Shown here piece after piece: positions 14,171-23,322 of a stretch of DNA of 64,000 bases; position 1 is the stretch's first letter; every line of letters begins with the position of its first letter. The stretch is from the NCBI RefSeq assembly GCF_000067165.1, contig NC_010162.1:8439001-8503000 (forward strand), written 5' to 3'. Made by a program: the position numbers and the translations under genes. Below the pieces are notes generated by a model. The model made no database searches. It saw only the letters and a program-made list of their open reading frames with translations, and was not told where the DNA came from. The DNA is from Sorangium cellulosum So ce56. GTDB taxonomy: Bacteria > Myxococcota_A > Polyangia > Polyangiales > Polyangiaceae.

Positions 14171-16672
14171 ATGCACTGCACACTCCAGAAACACCGCCCC
14201 GGAGCGCTCCGTGTGGCTTGCCTGCTGCTCGGGTCGCTCGCCGCCGCGTGCTCGGACGAGGGCCCGGCGCCGCTCGAGGGGAGCGCGTTCGACGTCGAGC
14301 GTTACGACCTCCGGGGCGAGTTCGACTGGGAGCGGAGCCGCCTCGTGGCGACGCTGGGCCTCACGCTGTCGCTCACCGGAGACGGCCCGAGGACGGTGGT
14401 CCTCGACAGCGCCGTCGCCGAGGTGAAGGAGGTCCGGCGGAAGGGCGGCGGGGCGCTCCCGCACGCGCTCGATCCGCAGCGCCAGGCGCTCGCGATCGAC
14501 CTCTCGAGCGAGCCCGAGGCGATGAGCGGCGCGCCGATCGCGCTCGAGATCGACTACGAGGCCCGCTCCGGCGACGCCCTCCGCGCGGTGCCGGCGCGCA
14601 TGGGCGATCCGGTCGCCGTGCGCGCCGTCTACACGGTATCGGAGCCGCTCGGCGCGTCGCGGTGGATGCCGTGCCACAACGCGCCCTCGGACCGGGCCAT
14701 CTTCTCGATCGCCATGCGCGTCGACGGCGGCGAGGCGCTGATCGCCAACGGCGATCTCGTCGGCGACGAGGATCTCGGGGCGTCGGGCCACCTCGTCCGG
14801 TACGAGACCGCCTACACGCTGCCGCCCTACCTCATGGCGTTCGCGATCGGCGACTTCGAGGTCGAGCGCGGGACGAAGGGCGATCTCCCCATCGCGGTGT
14901 GGCATCGCCGCGGGTTGCCGGGCGATCACGGCAGGATGGTGGACGAGCTCGCGCGCGCCATCGGCCGCTTCGAGGAGCTGCTCGGGCCGTACCCCTTCGA
15001 GAAGTACGCGCTCGTGCTCCTGCCGGATTTCTCCGTGGGCGGGATCGAGCACGCGAGCATCAGCTTCCAGCGCGAGGAGCGGAGCACGCAGCCCGCGCTC
15101 GCCTCGGATCTCCTGCTCACGACGCACGAGCTCTCGCACCAGTGGTTCGGCGACCTCGTGACGGTGGAGACCTGGGACGATCTCTGGATCAAGGAGGGCA
15201 TGGCGACGTTGCTCGAGCAGGAGGGCGTCCGCGTCTACACGGACGAGAGCGGCGCGGGGACGCTGAACGGCGACGAGCTCGGCCCCCGGGACGGCGACGC
15301 CGTCCGCGATCCGTCGCTCGCGCCGGGCGAGAAGTACACGAGCGGCCCCTACGGCCGCGCCGCCTGGCTGCTCACCCAGATCCGCAGCCTGGCCGGCGAG
15401 GAGGCGTTCTGGTCGGCGCTCCGCGGGGTGCTCGAGGAGCGCCGGTTCGGGACCATCGGCACGGACGCGTTCCTCGGCGCCTTCGCGCCGGCGCTCGGCC
15501 CGGAGGCGGCCGCGCGCGCGCGGCGAGCGGTCGTGGCCAAGGCGCTCCCGTGGCTCACGGTCGACCCCGCGCCCTCCGGCGGGGCGTTCGTGACGGTGCA
15601 CGACCCGGAGGGCGCGCTCGTCGCGCCCCTGGAGCTCGCGTGGGTGGCCGGCGACGGCCCGACCCGCGTGCAGACGCTCACGCCCGGCGAGCGCGTCGAG
15701 GTCGCGCCCGCGCGCCCGGGCGAGCTCCTCGTCGTCGATCCGCAGGACCGCCACCCCGAGTGGGCCTTCCTGACCACCGACCGTGATCTCGAGGCCTACG
15801 CCGCGACGCTCGCCCCGCGCCGCGTCCCCGCGGGCCCCGAGGGCGTCTCGCGCTTCCTCGACGTGGGCGGCGCGCACCAGCTCGCCGCGCTCCAGGACGG
15901 CCTGCCCCAGGGGCTCGCGCCCGAGGAGTTCGAGGCGTTCGTCGAGGGCCTCGACGGCGAGGCGGCCCGGGCGGTATCGCTCGCCGCGGCGTGCGACGTC
16001 GCGTGCGCGCCGGGCCTCGACGCCGACGTCCGCGGCGCGTGGTCGAGCGTGCTCACCGGCCTCTTCGCTGGAGCGCCTTACAGCTACGGCCTCGACTACG
16101 TCGGAAGCTACGCGTCGTGCAGCGCCGTCGTGTCCCCCGAAGCGCTGTTCGCCGAGGACTGGTCCGCGCTCGAGACCGGGCTCGCCTCGGGCGGCGTCTC
16201 CGACGTGCGGCTCCAGTACCTGTCCAAGTTCAAGCTGCCGCCCGAGGCGGCGCTCCGCACGTGGGGCAGGGTCGCGCAGATGGCGAGCTCGGTGCGCGCG
16301 CGCGTGCTCGCGATCCGGCACCTCGCGACGTACGTGGACGGGCTCGACCCGGCTGCCCTCTCGGCCTTTCGCGCCGTCTTCACCGGCGTGCTCGGCGCGA
16401 CCGATGTCTCCGACGTCCTCGCCGCGGATCTCCGCGCCGTGGTGGCCTCCGCCGCGCCCACGGCGGCCGGCAACCAGGGAGCGCTGGACGGCCTCGCCCG
16501 GGTGCTCCGCTCGCCCGCGGCCCGCTCGGCTCACCCCGCCTCCGTCTGCGCGGCGTTCGCGTTGACGAGGGGTGACGAGCAGGCTTTCCGCCGCTTCGCC
16601 GCGGGGATCGAGGGCGCCGACGTGACGGACACCACCGCCGATCTGCTGCGCTCTCCCGTCCATTGTCTCTGA
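14171..16672 (+). CDS. M1-family zinc aminopeptidase lipoprotein
   Basis: An 833-residue gluzincin peptidase. Residues 1-27 are a lipoprotein signal ending in AAAC, so the enzyme is anchored in the envelope. The catalytic motif HELSH at residues 319-323 with E342 nineteen residues after the second His is the M1 HExxH-x18-E zinc site. A GGIEHASI segment upstream stands where M1 enzymes carry GAMEN, here as a GxxEx variant. The C-terminal 300 residues are an ERAP-like helical domain. Such enzymes trim N-terminal residues from peptides, consistent with a predatory or proteolytic lifestyle. A hairpin terminator follows immediately. Confidence 0.92.
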   Translation: MHCTLQKHRPGALRVACLLLGSLAAACSDEGPAPLEGSAFDVERYDLRGEFDWERSRLVATLGLTLSLTGDGPRTVVLDSAVAEVKEVRRKGGGALPHALDPQRQALAIDLSSEPEAMSGAPIALEIDYEARSGDALRAVPARMGDPVAVRAVYTVSEPLGASRWMPCHNAPSDRAIFSIAMRVDGGEALIANGDLVGDEDLGASGHLVRYETAYTLPPYLMAFAIGDFEVERGTKGDLPIAVWHRRGLPGDHGRMVDELARAIGRFEELLGPYPFEKYALVLLPDFSVGGIEHASISFQREERSTQPALASDLLLTTHELSHQWFGDLVTVETWDDLWIKEGMATLLEQEGVRVYTDESGAGTLNGDELGPRDGDAVRDPSLAPGEKYTSGPYGRAAWLLTQIRSLAGEEAFWSALRGVLEERRFGTIGTDAFLGAFAPALGPEAAARARRAVVAKALPWLTVDPAPSGGAFVTVHDPEGALVAPLELAWVAGDGPTRVQTLTPGERVEVAPARPGELLVVDPQDRHPEWAFLTTDRDLEAYAATLAPRRVPAGPEGVSRFLDVGGAHQLAALQDGLPQGLAPEEFEAFVEGLDGEAARAVSLAAACDVACAPGLDADVRGAWSSVLTGLFAGAPYSYGLDYVGSYASCSAVVSPEALFAEDWSALETGLASGGVSDVRLQYLSKFKLPPEAALRTWGRVAQMASSVRARVLAIRHLATYVDGLDPAALSAFRAVFTGVLGATDVSDVLAADLRAVVASAAPTAAGNQGALDGLARVLRSPAARSAHPASVCAAFALTRGDEQAFRRFAAGIEGADVTDTTADLLRSPVHCL

Positions 16673-16704
16673 CGCGCGCTCGCCACGACATCACATCTCC
16701 CCCC

Positions 16705-16732
16705 GCCGGCCTCGCTCCATCGCGAGGCCGGC
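16705..16732 (+). terminator. Perfect 11-bp hairpin after the M1 peptidase gene
   Basis: GCCGGCCTCGC at 16705-16715 pairs perfectly with 16722-16732 around a 6-base loop, 33 nt after the peptidase stop. This is the cleanest terminator-like hairpin in the window, although the T-run is missing, as is usual in this GC-rich group. Confidence 0.75.
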
Positions 16733-16772
16733 CCTCTGCGCGGCAACCGAACGCTGCTATGCTCCGCTGCCC

Positions 16773-17387
16773 ATGTCGGAGCTCGTCCAACTTCTTCGCC
16801 AGAACGCCCCGATTGCTCGCATCGCCGAGCACCTCGATGGCCTGACGCACGAGGAGCGCCGCAGCGCCCTGTCGACAACGACGCGCGCGGATCAGCGGGC
16901 GCTCTATGCCGCCGCGAGCCACGCCCCCCCGCTCACGCTCGACTTCTTCGTCCCGGACGGCACTCCGCGCCGCGTGGCGGTTCGTCACGAGGGCAGGAAC
17001 AGCCTTCCTCTCCCGTCCACATTCCGCTTCTTCGAGAAGCGTTTTGCCTTGCCCGAGGACGGCAGCGCGCGGCTCTTCGGTTACAACGAGGGTTCCACGC
17101 GTCCCTGGATTGGCCCGGGCTTCTTCGTCGCGGTCCCGACGGCCGGCAATCCTGCGTGGCAGGAGCGTGGCGCCATCGTGATCGACTACTTCCAGGTCCC
17201 TGACGGCCCCGTACCTGACGGCTGGCCCCGGGTCGTCCCCAACAGCAAAGGACTCCAGTTCTTCGTCTACAACGGAACCCGTGATTTCATGCGTCGGGTC
17301 TCGAAGGACGTGTCCATCGGCGCGGCGTTCAAGGGCGAGCGTTCGCTCGACCATTACTTCACGCTCTGCCGCTCGCCGCCCGCGTAG
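16773..17387 (+). CDS. Conserved-looking hypothetical protein, 204 residues
   Basis: I do not recognise a family. The first 50 residues are helical (LVQLLRQNAPIARIAEHLDG, then HEERRSAL), followed by a mixed alpha/beta domain with FRFFEKRFALPEDGSARLFGYN and an aromatic, Gly/Pro-rich centre. There is no signal peptide or membrane segment, so it is probably cytoplasmic. It stands alone between two terminator-like structures. Codon use is like its neighbours, which supports a real gene. Confidence 0.7.
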   Translation: MSELVQLLRQNAPIARIAEHLDGLTHEERRSALSTTTRADQRALYAAASHAPPLTLDFFVPDGTPRRVAVRHEGRNSLPLPSTFRFFEKRFALPEDGSARLFGYNEGSTRPWIGPGFFVAVPTAGNPAWQERGAIVIDYFQVPDGPVPDGWPRVVPNSKGLQFFVYNGTRDFMRRVSKDVSIGAAFKGERSLDHYFTLCRSPPA

Positions 17388-17408
17388 CCGTCACCAACGT
17401 TTACCTTT

Positions 17409-17506
17409 ACTGATCGTGGTCGTCAACGATAGGTCGTGAACGACCACGACCACGTAAACGACCACGTTCACGTTCGGATGTTAGAAGAACGCGGCGCGAA
17501 GCTGGG
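17409..17506 (+). repeat. Dispersed intergenic repeat, copy 1 (hairpin plus conserved arm)
   Basis: The left part is an imperfect 19-bp hairpin made of ACGACCACG/CGTGGTCGT units (17411-17429 with 17434-17452). More CGACCACG and ACGTTC hexamers follow, then an arm (17471-17504, starting CGTTCGGATG) that recurs inverted at 21657-21689 with about 29 of 33 matches. Two copies bracketing 17524-21618 suggest a genome-wide repeat family. Confidence 0.75.
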
Positions 17507-17523
17507 TGAACGGCGATGCCCCC

Positions 17524-18186
17524 CTAGTTTGGCTGGGGCCCCCCGCCCAGCCGCGCCAGCATCCCCTTTCGCAGGAGCCCCACCTTGTTCCGCATCGCGG
17601 TCACCTGTTGCCGCATGCCGTCCGCCTGCTCCGCGAGGTCGACGATCCCCGCGGCCGTCGCCGCCTGGGCGAGGGCGCGCGCCTCGTCGGCGAGGCGCCC
17701 CATTCGCCCTTCCACCTCGTCCATCGCCGCCACCACCTCGTGGATCTGCTCCGGCGTCGTCGCCTCCCGCTGGCGCGCCGCGGTCTCCTGCACCAGCTGG
17801 TTGATGCTCCGCCCCTCCTCCCCGAGCGCCGCGAAGCGCTGGAACAGCTCCCCGAGCTGCTCCGCCCGCCGCTTGATCTCCTCGCCGCGCGCCGCGAGCG
17901 CCGTGGCGGTCGCCTCATGGCGATCCCGCGCCGCCGCGATCGCCGCGATGAGCGACCCGAGCGCCATGCTCACGCGCTGCTGCGCCTCGGCCGCATCGGT
18001 GGTCGACTTCGCCGCGCGCTCGATCCCCTTGCGTGTGTCGAGGGAAAGCCGCCGCGCCGACTCCGCGAGCTCCTCGAAGCGGACGAGCTCGCGCTCGAGC
18101 GCATGCGCCGCTTCCGCGAGCTCGCCCCCGCCCTTGCCGTGATCGTCCTTCCCGCCCCCACGGCCGTTCTTCTCGCGCTTGTTCAC
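17524..18186 (-). CDS. Coiled-coil protein of unknown function
   Basis: A 220-residue, almost wholly helical protein. After a charged, Gly-rich start (residues 1-20), heptad-like sequence continues almost to the end, with ALERELVRFEELAESARR and INQLVQETAARQRE as typical stretches. It lacks signal peptide, membrane segment and Cys. Similar architecture is found in methyl-accepting-type signalling domains and in structural coiled coils, but no specific motif supports either. The GTG start has AGGGAG 6-7 nt upstream, and the open frame extends well beyond it without signals. It is divergent from the AgmX-like lipoprotein gene by 126 bp. Confidence 0.75.
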   Translation of the reverse strand: MNKREKNGRGGGKDDHGKGGGELAEAAHALERELVRFEELAESARRLSLDTRKGIERAAKSTTDAAEAQQRVSMALGSLIAAIAAARDRHEATATALAARGEEIKRRAEQLGELFQRFAALGEEGRSINQLVQETAARQREATTPEQIHEVVAAMDEVEGRMGRLADEARALAQAATAAGIVDLAEQADGMRQQVTAMRNKVGLLRKGMLARLGGGPQPN

Positions 18187-18312
18187 GTCACACTCCCTGC
18201 GCTGCCTGTCCACCTCCTGGGAGGCCCCGCCGTTTCGCCTGCAAGCGATGTTCGGACCGGTGTACTGTATCAAAACGGCGGCTCGTACGTCGGACGCACC
18301 TCGGAGGAACGG

Positions 18313-19473
18313 ATGCGAAGCGCGTGGCTCGTCCTCGTCGGAGTTCATGCCCTGCTGGGCTGCGGGGCCGCGCCGCGGAGAGAGCCGGCCGCCGACGCCG
18401 ACGCCACACACGCCGGGGTCGCCGCCCCCAGCGCCGTCCCGGAGAGCTCGACCCGCGAGGCGCGCGCCGCCCTGCGCTCGCCCGAGGAGAAGGAGCGCGC
18501 CGCCCTGCGCCCGCCCAGGAGCACGCGCGCCCGCGACACCGCGCCCGAGGCCCCCAAGCCGCGCGCCCCGATCCCGCTGTCCGACAAGGCGAGCACGCCT
18601 GTCCGCTCCGCCGGGAACAACCGCCCGCCCGCCCGCCCGCCCGTGAAGGAGCGCGCCCCGATCGCCCTCCCCGGGAAAGGCGGCGCCGCGCGCTCGATCG
18701 AGGCCGACTGCAAGGCGCTCGGCCCGGAGGTCCAGAAAGCCTCGAGGATGATCGAGGTGCTCCGGCAATCCGACCTGAACACGCCGCCCGACGTGCTCGG
18801 GAGGATCGCGGATCGGCTCGACCTCTGGGCCCGCGCGGCCGCGGTCCAGGCCTCCGATCCGGAGCTCGCCCAGGGCGCCAAGGACATCCGGGAGAGCTTC
18901 GCCCGGACCGGCGCCGCGGCCCGCAAGCTCCAGGCGTCGCTCGGCGCTCACGACCGCAAGAAGGCCGGTGTCGCCCGCGCCGGCCTGGAGAGGGAGCTCG
19001 ACCAGGACGCCAAGGCCGTGAGGGGCATTGCCGCCCGTTGCAAGAGCAACCCCTATGACCCGATCAAGGGCAAAGCCCACATCCCGCCTCACGTCGTGCG
19101 GAGCGTCGTCCAGGAGCGCTTCGGCGAGATGCGCGCTTGCTTTGAAAAGGGCCTTCGCCTGAACCCCAAGCTCCAGGGGCGCCTGCCCGTGCACCTCGTC
19201 GTCGATGGCGAAGGGAAGGTCACCTACGCGGGTGACGCCGACCGCCCGCCCGAGGACGCGCCGCTCCTCATTGCGCTGCCCTCGCCCGGCGCGACGCCGC
19301 CGTCGTCGCCCGCTCCCCCGCTCCGCGACGCCAAGGTCGTCGGCTGCGTGCTCGACGTCTTCCGCGGCCTCCGATTCCCCTCCGCCGCAGACCGCAAGAG
19401 CGTTGCCACGGTGGTCTATCCCGTCGTCTTCGGTGTGGACGACAACCGCTCTCCAGCGACCTCCTCCAGGTGA
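18313..19473 (+). CDS. Lipoprotein with AgmX/PglI-type C-terminal domain
   Basis: A 386-residue lipoprotein with signal and lipobox LLGC (residues 1-17). A long Pro/Ala/Arg-rich low-complexity region (about 20-130) resembles a TonB-like periplasmic spacer. A helical section follows. The last 110 residues contain EMRACFEKGLRLNPKLQGRL followed by a VHLVVDGEGKVTYAG strand, the pattern of the AgmX/PglI C-terminal domain found in myxobacterial gliding-motility (Glt/Agl) and related proteins, where it binds or spans the periplasm. GGAGG lies 5 nt before the ATG. A motility role is possible but not shown by neighbours. Confidence 0.8.
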   Translation: MRSAWLVLVGVHALLGCGAAPRREPAADADATHAGVAAPSAVPESSTREARAALRSPEEKERAALRPPRSTRARDTAPEAPKPRAPIPLSDKASTPVRSAGNNRPPARPPVKERAPIALPGKGGAARSIEADCKALGPEVQKASRMIEVLRQSDLNTPPDVLGRIADRLDLWARAAAVQASDPELAQGAKDIRESFARTGAAARKLQASLGAHDRKKAGVARAGLERELDQDAKAVRGIAARCKSNPYDPIKGKAHIPPHVVRSVVQERFGEMRACFEKGLRLNPKLQGRLPVHLVVDGEGKVTYAGDADRPPEDAPLLIALPSPGATPPSSPAPPLRDAKVVGCVLDVFRGLRFPSAADRKSVATVVYPVVFGVDDNRSPATSSR

Positions 19474-19609
19474 CGCACAGCGCAATCGCGGCAGCGAGGG
19501 GCTGGCCCCTTGCCGTCCGGGCGAGGCCGACGCCAAGCACGCTCAGCCTCACTTGCGCCACTTGCAAAGTTATTTCCTTCTCAGGGGCCTGAGGGTAAGC
19601 ATTCCGCCG

Positions 19610-20752
19610 ATGAAGCTCTCGCTCACCGAGCTCCAGGACATCCGCCGCACGCTCGCGGCGCGCATCGTCTTCGGCCTCTCCACGCCCGGCACCGAGATCG
19701 CCGCGCTCCCTGCCTATCTCGCGCCGCCGCCGGGTGGGATGATGGGCCGCGCCGTGGTGGTCGACGCCGGCGGCACGAACCTGCGCGCCGCCATCGTGGA
19801 GCTCTTGCCGGGAGGCCAGTCGCGCATCGTCGCCGGGCCCGTGCCTGCGAAGTTCCCGGGCGGGCCGGAGATCGCGGGCGACGCCTTCTTCGACGTGCAG
19901 GCGGAGCTGGTCGAGCGCCTGGGCGCCGTGCACGGCTTGCCGGTGGGGTACTGCTTCTCGTATCCGTCGGAGACGCTGCCGTCGCTCGACGCGCGGCTGC
20001 TCCGCTGGACCAAGGGCGTCCAGGTCGCCGGGGTCGAGGGCACCAGCGTGGGCGAGCGGCTCGGCCGGGCGCTCGGCGCGCGGAGGCTCCGGCCCGGTCC
20101 GGTCCGGGTGCTGAACGACACGGTGGCGAGCCTGCTCGGGGGTGCCTTCGCGCACGGCGGGGCGCAGCCCGCGGCGTTCATCGGGCTCATCGTGGGGACG
20201 GGGACCAACATGGCCACGTTCCTCCCCGCCGGCCGGATCCCGAAGCTCAAGACGGGTCACTTCGTCGCGCCGATGGCGGTCAACCTCGAGAACGGAAACT
20301 TCAACCCTCCGCACCTCCAGCCGTTCGACGCGGAGCTCGACGCGAGCTCCGAGAACCCCGGCGCGCAGCGGTTCGAGAAGGCGGTGTCCGGGGCCTACCT
20401 GCCCCGGCTCTTCGGGCGGCTGTGTCCGGACCATGCCCCGCTCACGAGCTCCGCGGATCTCGTGCGGCTCCGCGACGAGGGCACGGACGAGGCGCGGCGG
20501 GTGGCTGGCGACCTGCTCCAGCGCTCGGCCGACCTCGTGGCGGCGGGGCTCGCGGCCGTCACCGACGTGCTCGACAGCCCTCCTGGGGTCGGCATCCTCG
20601 CGGAGGGCAGCCTCTTCTGGGGCGATCCCCGCTATGCGCCGCGGGTGCAGGAGACGCTGCGCGCCCTCGTCGGCTCCCAGGTCGAGCCCCGGATCGCCCG
20701 GCTCGAGCACGTCAACCTCATCGGGTCGGCCTGCGCCGCGCTGTTCGCCTGA
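19610..20752 (+). CDS. Eukaryote-type hexokinase family protein
   Basis: A 380-residue sugar kinase whose motifs follow the eukaryotic hexokinase family rather than bacterial glucokinase. Seen in order: phosphate-1 loop VVDAGGTNLRAAIVE (about 46-60), catalytic LNDTVASLLGG with the Asp base, phosphate-2 loop GLIVGTGTNM, sugar-side NLENGNF, ELDASSENPGAQRFEKAVSG, and a C-terminal adenosine segment ILAEGSLFWGD. The predicted reaction is ATP-dependent phosphorylation of glucose or a related hexose. It is shorter than the roughly 450-residue eukaryotic unit. With 6-phosphogluconate dehydrogenase nearby on the other strand, sugar entry into the pentose phosphate pathway is a reasonable context. Confidence 0.85.
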   Translation: MKLSLTELQDIRRTLAARIVFGLSTPGTEIAALPAYLAPPPGGMMGRAVVVDAGGTNLRAAIVELLPGGQSRIVAGPVPAKFPGGPEIAGDAFFDVQAELVERLGAVHGLPVGYCFSYPSETLPSLDARLLRWTKGVQVAGVEGTSVGERLGRALGARRLRPGPVRVLNDTVASLLGGAFAHGGAQPAAFIGLIVGTGTNMATFLPAGRIPKLKTGHFVAPMAVNLENGNFNPPHLQPFDAELDASSENPGAQRFEKAVSGAYLPRLFGRLCPDHAPLTSSADLVRLRDEGTDEARRVAGDLLQRSADLVAAGLAAVTDVLDSPPGVGILAEGSLFWGDPRYAPRVQETLRALVGSQVEPRIARLEHVNLIGSACAALFA

Positions 20753-21129
20753 GCGGCCGCGCGCTGCCTCCCCTCGCCGCTCGCTGCGCCGCGCCGGGGG
20801 CGCCGGGCCTTTCGGCACGCAAGCTGCGCGGCCAGGGGGGAGCACAGGGGATGCCCGGGGATCTTCGTCATGGCCTGCCTTCGCGGGACCGGTCGAGTGC
20901 GGCCAGGGCCGCGTCCGCCTGGCTGTGCGGCGTCCCCGTGGGGGGTCCGAGGCGGCAGGATCACACATTTCTGGCCGAATCCGTTTTTTGCGACCACCAT
21001 GACGCAGCGTTGACCCCATGGGAGGAGCTCGTCCGGTGATGTGTGAAACAACAGCGCGCTTCGGCTCGACCGGACCGGTCGGGCGGGTGGGGCGCTTCCG
21101 GTCGTCGCGGGCGGGCCCCGGTGGCCGGA
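20753..21129. other. Intergenic region after the hexokinase gene
   Basis: This 377-bp stretch holds no recognisable gene. Its second half is less GC-rich (CACATTTCTGG and CCGTTTTTTG around 20963-20990) and is the likely promoter area of the gene at 21130. An open frame from 21043 extends that gene upstream but lacks a ribosome-binding site. Confidence 0.45.
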
Positions 21130-21618
21130 ATGGCTATTGTCTTTAGAGAGATGCTCCCGTCGAACCGCAGACTCGCGTTCCGCAGGCAGCCTCACCTGCT
21201 CGACGACACCGGGAGCGTCGGCGTGTGGATCACGCAGCCGGCGGGCATGGTCGTCCAGCTCTTGCGGGAGACGGTGGCGACCGGTGAGATCGCGCGGTTC
21301 ATCTCGGTCGACGCGTACCAGAAGCTCGTGGGCGTCATGCGCCCGGGGGAGCGGGCGTTCTTCATCTACGACATGGCGCTCATGGTGCGGTACGAGAGCG
21401 AGGCGCGCGTGATCCTGACCCAGTGGGGTCTCAACGTGCGCGACAAGATCGAGCACATCGTCGTCCGCCCGCCCCCGGAGATGAACAAGCTCGGGCGCAT
21501 GGGGATCCAGACGATCGCGGCGGCGATGAGCCTGGCGGGGGTGCAGCTCGACATCGTGGACGACATCGAGCCGTTCCTGCGCGAGCAGAACCTGCGGCCG
21601 CGGATCAGCCTCACCTGA
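21130..21618 (+). CDS. Conserved-looking hypothetical protein, about 162 residues
   Basis: The product is a soluble alpha/beta protein without signal peptide. A core like RFISVDAYQKLVGVMRPG followed by AFFIYDMALMVRYESEARV and a helical C-terminus (IQTIAAAMSLAGVQL) vaguely recalls SpoIIAA-like/STAS-fold proteins; this is only a resemblance. The start is unsure: ATG 21130 and ATG 21151 are both possible and neither has a good ribosome-binding site. The gene ends just before the second dispersed-repeat copy. Confidence 0.6.
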   Translation: MAIVFREMLPSNRRLAFRRQPHLLDDTGSVGVWITQPAGMVVQLLRETVATGEIARFISVDAYQKLVGVMRPGERAFFIYDMALMVRYESEARVILTQWGLNVRDKIEHIVVRPPPEMNKLGRMGIQTIAAAMSLAGVQLDIVDDIEPFLREQNLRPRISLT

Positions 21619-21656
21619 GAGGAGTCCTCGCGAGGCTCCCCGCCCGAGGAGACGCC

Positions 21657-21727
21657 AAGCCTCGCGCCGAGTTCTCCTACATCCGAACGTTTACGTGGAC
21701 GTGGACGTCCACGTTCACGTTCACGTT
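21657..21727 (-). repeat. Dispersed intergenic repeat, copy 2 (inverted)
   Basis: Positions 21657-21689 are the reverse complement of the arm at 17471-17504, with about 29 of 33 matches and one indel. Positions 21693-21726 are an ACGTGG/ACGTTC hexamer array that forms a wobble-tolerant palindrome centred on GGACGTCC. The element lies between genes, 39 bp after a stop codon. Confidence 0.75.
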
Positions 21728-21789
21728 GGTGGCCGATGGTGGGGGAGGAAGACGGGCTTCGTGCCCTGAGGACGGGGGCCGTCCGGGCG

Positions 21790-23322
21790 TCAGTGCCCGC
21801 CGCCGGTGCCCTTGATATCCAGCTGAGGACGGGAGGGGTGCGGCCAGTCGAGGTGGAAGAACTTGCCGCGCGGCTGATCCGTGCGCTCGTAGGTGTGCGC
21901 CCCGAAGTAGTCTCGCTGCGCCTGCAAGAGGTTCGCAGGCAGGTGGGCCGCACGGTACCCGTCGTAATACGACAGGGCCGACATGAACGCAGGCGCCCAG
22001 ACGCCGTTCTGCGCCGCGATCGACACCACCTTGCGCCAGTTCGCCTGACCCTGCTTGATCTGATCGTTGAAGTACGGATCGAGCAGCAGGTTCGTCAGGC
22101 CAGGATTGCGCGTGTACGCCTCCGTGATCTTCTGGAGGAAGCGGGCGCGGATGATGCAGCCGCCGCGCCAGATGCTCGCGATCGTGCCGAAATCAAGCGT
22201 CCACTTGTACTCCGCCTGCGCCGCCGCCATGAGCTGGAAGCCCTGCGCGTAGGCGCAGATCTTCGAGCAGTACAGCGCGTCGCGGATCGCCGTGATCGTC
22301 CCCTGCCGGTCCGCGACCGGGGTCGGGGTCGGGCCAGAGAGGTGCTTCGAGGCCTCGACGCGCTCGTCCTTCAGCGCAGAGAGGCAACGGGCGAACACCG
22401 CCTCCGCAATGGCGTTCGCGGGGATGCCCATGTCGAGCGCGTTGCTGCTCGTCCACTTGCCCGTGCCCTTCTGCCCCGCCGTGTCGAGGACGAAATCGAC
22501 GAACGGCTTGTCCTTCTGGACAGGGTCCTTCTGCTGGAGGATATCGGCGGTGATCTGGATGAGGTACGAGTCGAGATCTCCGCTGTTCCACTCGGAGAAG
22601 ACCCGGGACATCTCGTCCTTCGACATCCCGAGCAGCCCGTCGAGGAGCGTGTACGCCTCGCAGATGAGCTGCATGTCGATGTACTCGATGCCGTTGTGGA
22701 CCATCTTCACATAATGGCCCGCGCCGTTCGGCCCGATGTACGCCGTGCAGGGGACCCCGCCCTCCACCGGCTTGCCGGGGGACGCGCCCTCGATCGGCTT
22801 GCCGGTCGCCGGATCGACCTTGGCGGCGATCGCGCGCCAGATCGGCTCCAGGTGCTGCCAGGACGCGGGATCGCCGCCGGGCATCAGCGAGGGGCCGAAG
22901 CGCGCCCCCACCTCGCCGCCGGAGACGCCCGAGCCGAAGAACTTGCACTGCTTCGCGTACTCCTGCTCCCGGCGGATCGTGTCGGTCCAGAGCGAGTTGC
23001 CCAGATCGACGACGATATCGTCCGGCTCGACGCCCGCCTCGATGAGCTGCTTGACCACCATGTCCACCGGCGGACCGGCCTTGACCAGGATCACCGCCTT
23101 GCGCGGCTTCTTCAGCGCGCGGACGAAGTCCTTCAGCGTCTCGCAGCAGACCAGGCCGCCGGGCGTGCTCGGGTTCCTCGCGACGAAGTCCTTCGCGACC
23201 TGCACCGTGCGGTTGTACACGGCCACCTTGAACCCGTGGTCGGCCATGTTGAGCGCGACGTTCTCGCCCATGACGGCCAGCCCGATCATGCCGATGTCGC
23301 AGCTGGATGTGGCATCATTCAT
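21790..23322 (-). CDS. gnd: 6-phosphogluconate dehydrogenase, decarboxylating
   Basis: A 510-residue enzyme of the oxidative pentose phosphate pathway that converts 6-phosphogluconate to ribulose 5-phosphate, CO2 and NADPH in the cytoplasm. The N-terminal Rossmann domain has IGMIGLAVMGENVALN, followed by VYNRTVQVAKDF. SGVSGGEVGARFGPSLMPGG is the substrate-binding loop, and KMVHNGIEYIDMQLI carries the catalytic Lys and the HNG pair. The C-terminal helical domain includes IWRGGCIIRARFL. It is slightly longer than the usual 470-480 residues because of an insertion near the IEGASPGKPVEGG segment (about residues 178-190) and the C-terminus. Confidence 0.97.
   Translation of the reverse strand: MNDATSSCDIGMIGLAVMGENVALNMADHGFKVAVYNRTVQVAKDFVARNPSTPGGLVCCETLKDFVRALKKPRKAVILVKAGPPVDMVVKQLIEAGVEPDDIVVDLGNSLWTDTIRREQEYAKQCKFFGSGVSGGEVGARFGPSLMPGGDPASWQHLEPIWRAIAAKVDPATGKPIEGASPGKPVEGGVPCTAYIGPNGAGHYVKMVHNGIEYIDMQLICEAYTLLDGLLGMSKDEMSRVFSEWNSGDLDSYLIQITADILQQKDPVQKDKPFVDFVLDTAGQKGTGKWTSSNALDMGIPANAIAEAVFARCLSALKDERVEASKHLSGPTPTPVADRQGTITAIRDALYCSKICAYAQGFQLMAAAQAEYKWTLDFGTIASIWRGGCIIRARFLQKITEAYTRNPGLTNLLLDPYFNDQIKQGQANWRKVVSIAAQNGVWAPAFMSALSYYDGYRAAHLPANLLQAQRDYFGAHTYERTDQPRGKFFHLDWPHPSRPQLDIKGTGGGH

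Noticed and set aside
13824..14183. Possible gene in the gap before the M1 peptidase
   Set aside because: The predicted protein is Arg/Pro/Gly-rich without a ribosome-binding site or familiar features, and overlaps the peptidase start.
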